Below are positions 7,403 through 9,178 of a DNA stretch of 9,178 nucleotides, in pieces. The notes beneath the pieces are model-generated. The model was given only the letters and a program-made list of their open reading frames with translations. It searched no databases and was not told the origin of the DNA. The DNA is taken from assembly GCA_937890135.1 (NCBI GenBank), contig CALBYC010000132.1, positions 1 through 9,178 on the forward strand, read 5' to 3'. The first letter of the stretch is position 1. Each line of letters begins with the position of its first letter. The position numbers and the translations under genes were made by a program. The DNA is from an uncultured Parabacteroides sp. (GTDB lineage: Bacteria > Bacteroidota > Bacteroidia > Bacteroidales > Tannerellaceae).

Positions 7403-8311
7403 TCAAAAATAACCCTCCCGTTTCTTTTGTTCCATGCTGGCATCCTGGTCGAAATCGATGACGCGGGTCGTGCGCTCACTTTTGGTCGTAGTCATCATCT
7501 CCTCCACTATTTTCTCTATTGTGTCGGCATCACTCTCAACGGCACCGGTCAAAGGCCAACAGCCCAATGTGCGGAAACGCACTTTGCGCATCTGTATCTT
7601 GTCCTTATATTGTGCGGGCAAACGGTCGTCATCGGCCATGATCAAGTTGCCGTCTATTTCCACGACAGGACGTTCTTTTGCAAAGTATAAAGGGACAATC
7701 GGGATGTTCTCTAACCGGATATATTGCCAAATATCCAGTTCCGTCCAATTAGACAGCGGAAACACGCGGATACTTTCTCCTTTATGGACACGCGTATTAT
7801 AGATATCCCACAACTCAGGACGTTGGTTTTTCGGGTCCCATTGCTGGAATTTGTCCCGGAAAGAAAAAATACGTTCCTTGGCACGGCTCTTTTCCTCGTC
7901 ACGGCGCGCTCCGCCGAATGCTGCATCAAACTTGTATTTCGCCAAAGCATGCAACAAGGCCTGTGTCTTCATCAAGTCTGTATGGACTTTACTTCCATGT
8001 GTAAACGGCCCCACACCTGCGCGAAAAGCCTCCATGTTAGACTCAACGATCAGGTTCCAACCGTACTTCTTCGCATATTCGTCACGAAATTGGATCATCT
8101 CTTTGAATTTCCATTTCGAGTCGATGTGCATCAAAGGGAAAGGGACTTTCCCCGGAGCAAATGCTTTTTCTGCAAGGCGCACCATGACTGAAGAGTCCTT
8201 GCCAATGGAATAAAGCATGACTGGATTTTCAAATTCAGATGCCACTTCTCTGATGATATAGATAGACTCGGCTTCCAATTCCTGCAAATGGCTTAATTTG
8301 TAATCAGACAT
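7403..8311 (-). CDS. cysD: sulfate adenylyltransferase subunit 2
   Basis: CysD is the catalytic subunit of the CysDN ATP sulfurylase (ATP + sulfate to APS + diphosphate). The 302-residue protein belongs to the PP-loop ATP pyrophosphatase family: YSIGKDSSVM at 34-43 is the PP-loop, with the CysD form SIGKDSS rather than the SGGKDS of CysH. GGARRDEEKSRAKER at 133-147 and RTLGCWPLTGAVES at 247-260 are CysD signatures. The latter helps rule out CysH-type APS/PAPS reductase, which would end with an ECGIH motif that is absent here. The start ATG at 8311 has an A/T-rich leader with no Shine-Dalgarno match, common in this phylum. It lies 12 bases after cysC and 39 bases before cysN. Confidence 0.98.
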   Translation of the reverse strand: MSDYKLSHLQELEAESIYIIREVASEFENPVMLYSIGKDSSVMVRLAEKAFAPGKVPFPLMHIDSKWKFKEMIQFRDEYAKKYGWNLIVESNMEAFRAGVGPFTHGSKVHTDLMKTQALLHALAKYKFDAAFGGARRDEEKSRAKERIFSFRDKFQQWDPKNQRPELWDIYNTRVHKGESIRVFPLSNWTELDIWQYIRLENIPIVPLYFAKERPVVEIDGNLIMADDDRLPAQYKDKIQMRKVRFRTLGCWPLTGAVESDADTIEKIVEEMMTTTKSERTTRVIDFDQDASMEQKKREGYF

Positions 8312-8323
8312 ATTTATATGAGT

Positions 8324-8956
8324 TTATATTTTTATTTTCGGTAAAATAATCGAAAGAAGCATCCGGACAGATGCTTCCAAACCGGTGACAGACGTATCGA
8401 TAGTAATATCGGGGTTTTCGGGAGCTTCAAATGGAGCCGATACCCCAGTGAAATTCTTAATCTCTCCTTTCCTCGCTTTGGCATACAACCCTTTCACATC
8501 TCTTTTTTCGCAAGCTTCCAAGGGCGTATTTACATACACTTCCAAGAAATCGTCCTTCCCGATAATAGAGGCTGCCATTTGCCGCATCTTTTCATTCGGA
8601 CTGATAAATGCGGCAAGGGTAATGACTCCTGTGTCCACAAATAGCTTGCCTACTTCAGCAATACGGCGGATGTTTTCCTCCCGGTCGGCGGCAGAAAAGC
8701 CCAAATTGTTATTAATTCCGCTACGAATATTATCGCCATCCAAAATCCGGCATAACAATCCCCGTCGATGCAATTCACGCTCCAAGGCGACAGCCAGTGT
8801 GCTTTTCCCGGAGCCGCTCAGTCCAGTAAACCAAACCATCAGCCCCTTCTGGCCCAGAAACTGTTCTTTAGCTGAGCGAGGCAACATTTTATCAAAAATC
8901 GGATAGACGTGTTCCGGGGAAGACGTCGGTTGACTATTATTCTGCATTGAGTCCAT
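8324..8956 (-). CDS. cysC: adenylyl-sulfate (APS) kinase
   Basis: CysC phosphorylates APS at the 3' position to give PAPS, the sulfuryl donor used by the neighbouring sulfotransferase. From the ATG at 8956 the protein has 210 residues. It shows Walker A GLSGSGKST at 45-53, DGDNIR at 73-78 for APS binding, NLGFS near 84-88, FISP at 118-121 with the conserved serine, and the lid segment KGLYAKARKGEIKNFTG at 155-171. The start is uncertain. ATG at 8956 or 8947 is plausible because the first 10-15 residues are unconserved. An in-frame TTG at 8989 would extend it by 11 residues, but this overlaps the recombinase 3' end and is less likely. No Bacteroidetes promoter is visible between the recombinase and cysC, so its transcription source is unclear. 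Confidence 0.96.
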   Translation of the reverse strand: MDSMQNNSQPTSSPEHVYPIFDKMLPRSAKEQFLGQKGLMVWFTGLSGSGKSTLAVALERELHRRGLLCRILDGDNIRSGINNNLGFSAADREENIRRIAEVGKLFVDTGVITLAAFISPNEKMRQMAASIIGKDDFLEVYVNTPLEACEKRDVKGLYAKARKGEIKNFTGVSAPFEAPENPDITIDTSVTGLEASVRMLLSIILPKIKI

Positions 8957-8976
8957 GTCTTTTCTCTGTTTTCTTT
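8957..8976. other. 20-base junction between recombinase stop and cysC start
   Basis: On the minus strand, the recombinase TAA (8979-8977) is followed by 20 A-rich bases and then the cysC ATG. The boundary between mobile element and host chromosome must lie in or close to this stretch if the recombinase belongs to an integrated element. No inverted repeat or second copy of an attachment core is visible, because the other end of the element is outside the window. Reinitiation of ribosomes from the recombinase onto cysC is possible at this spacing. Confidence 0.45.
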
Positions 8977-9178
8977 TTAAAAATTCCAATGAATTTCAAT
9001 CGGAACATCCTGCGTTCCGGGGATTCGCTTGCCAACGGTGATATAGTCAATCAAAATTTCCACCATCTCGCGGGTCAGGTGCTCCACATGGGTATAGCGC
9101 TGAATGATCTCCTTTCGCTGATCTCCGGCGAGCATCTGGGTCTTTAGCTCTTCCAAACGGCTATCAGCTTCCTTGATC
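8977..9178 (-). CDS. large serine recombinase, C-terminal end only (5' part beyond the window)
   Basis: Reading the minus strand from 9177, an open frame of 66 codons runs to TAA at 8979-8977. It contains a charged helix (SRLEELKTQMLAGDQRKEI), then YTHVEHLTREMVEILIDYI, and ends VPIEIHWNF. This pattern of a coiled helix, a tyrosine and LT-x-E-M segment, a short beta pair and a final I-E-I-x-W/Y-N-F is what I know from the C-termini of large serine recombinases (DUF4368-type, Tn4451/TnpX-like site-specific recombinases of integrative elements). The catalytic and zinc-ribbon domains are outside the window. It is not in the supplied neighbourhood as a complete gene. GC in 9001-9178 is 93/178 (52%), against about 44% in cysC at 8401-8580, in keeping with a foreign origin. 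The family call rests on a short tail. Confidence 0.72.
   Translation of the reverse strand, partial: IKEADSRLEELKTQMLAGDQRKEIIQRYTHVEHLTREMVEILIDYITVGKRIPGTQDVPIEIHWNF

Noticed and set aside
7404..7411. TATTTTTG on the minus strand, matching the -7 box TAnnTTTG, as a cysN promoter
   Set aside because: It lies across the last codons of cysD, where TAT TTT TGA codes Tyr-Phe-stop, and there is no TTTG about 19-21 bases upstream.
8957..8989. TTG start extending CysC by 11 residues
   Set aside because: The extension is Lys/Arg-rich, lies over the recombinase 3' end and is not part of the known CysC N-terminus; ATG at 8956 or 8947 is more credible.
1..9178. CRISPR array, insertion-sequence terminal repeats or riboswitch
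   Set aside because: I saw no regularly spaced repeats, no paired terminal inverted repeats and no conserved riboswitch core; the long gaps are too short or too plain.

Overview
The window looks like chromosomal DNA from a Bacteroidales bacterium (Bacteroides/Parabacteroides type). The tRNA and dapA promoters match the Bacteroidetes consensus (-33 TTG/TTTG, about 19-21 bases, -7 TAnnTTTG). Start codons have AT-rich leaders with little Shine-Dalgarno signal. A PCMD-family exported protein and a DUF6913-family protein, both typical of this phylum, are present. The species cannot be fixed by reading alone.

Every gene I can support lies on the minus strand, so transcription runs from the right edge to the left. 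In that order: (1) the last 66 codons of a large serine recombinase, ending 20 bases before cysC; (2) cysC, cysD and cysN, which make PAPS from sulfate and ATP; (3) a PAPS-dependent sulfotransferase; (4) an exported PCMD-family protein; (5) ligA, NAD-dependent DNA ligase; (6) a 173-residue DUF6913-like protein overlapping ligA by 4 bases; (7) a 227-base gap carrying a promoter for (8) dapA; (9) a tRNA-Arg(ACG) with its own promoter, cut by the left edge.

From cysC to the DUF6913-like gene the spacings are 12, 39, 7, 21, 19 and -4 bases, so these seven genes could be one transcript. The first four form a self-contained sulfonation cassette: CysDN makes APS, CysC makes PAPS, and the sulfotransferase moves the sulfuryl group to an acceptor. 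No PAPS reductase is present, which points to sulfonation of a product rather than cysteine synthesis. The arrangement resembles the Bacteroides thetaiotaomicron cluster containing BT0416, reported to sulfonate cholesterol and related sterols. That substrate is an inference here.

The most unusual part is the right edge, where a mobile-element recombinase sits directly against cysC in the same orientation. Any upstream operon genes (a sulfate permease and the PAP phosphatase cysQ might be expected) are either displaced by the element or absent. No promoter for cysC is visible in the window.
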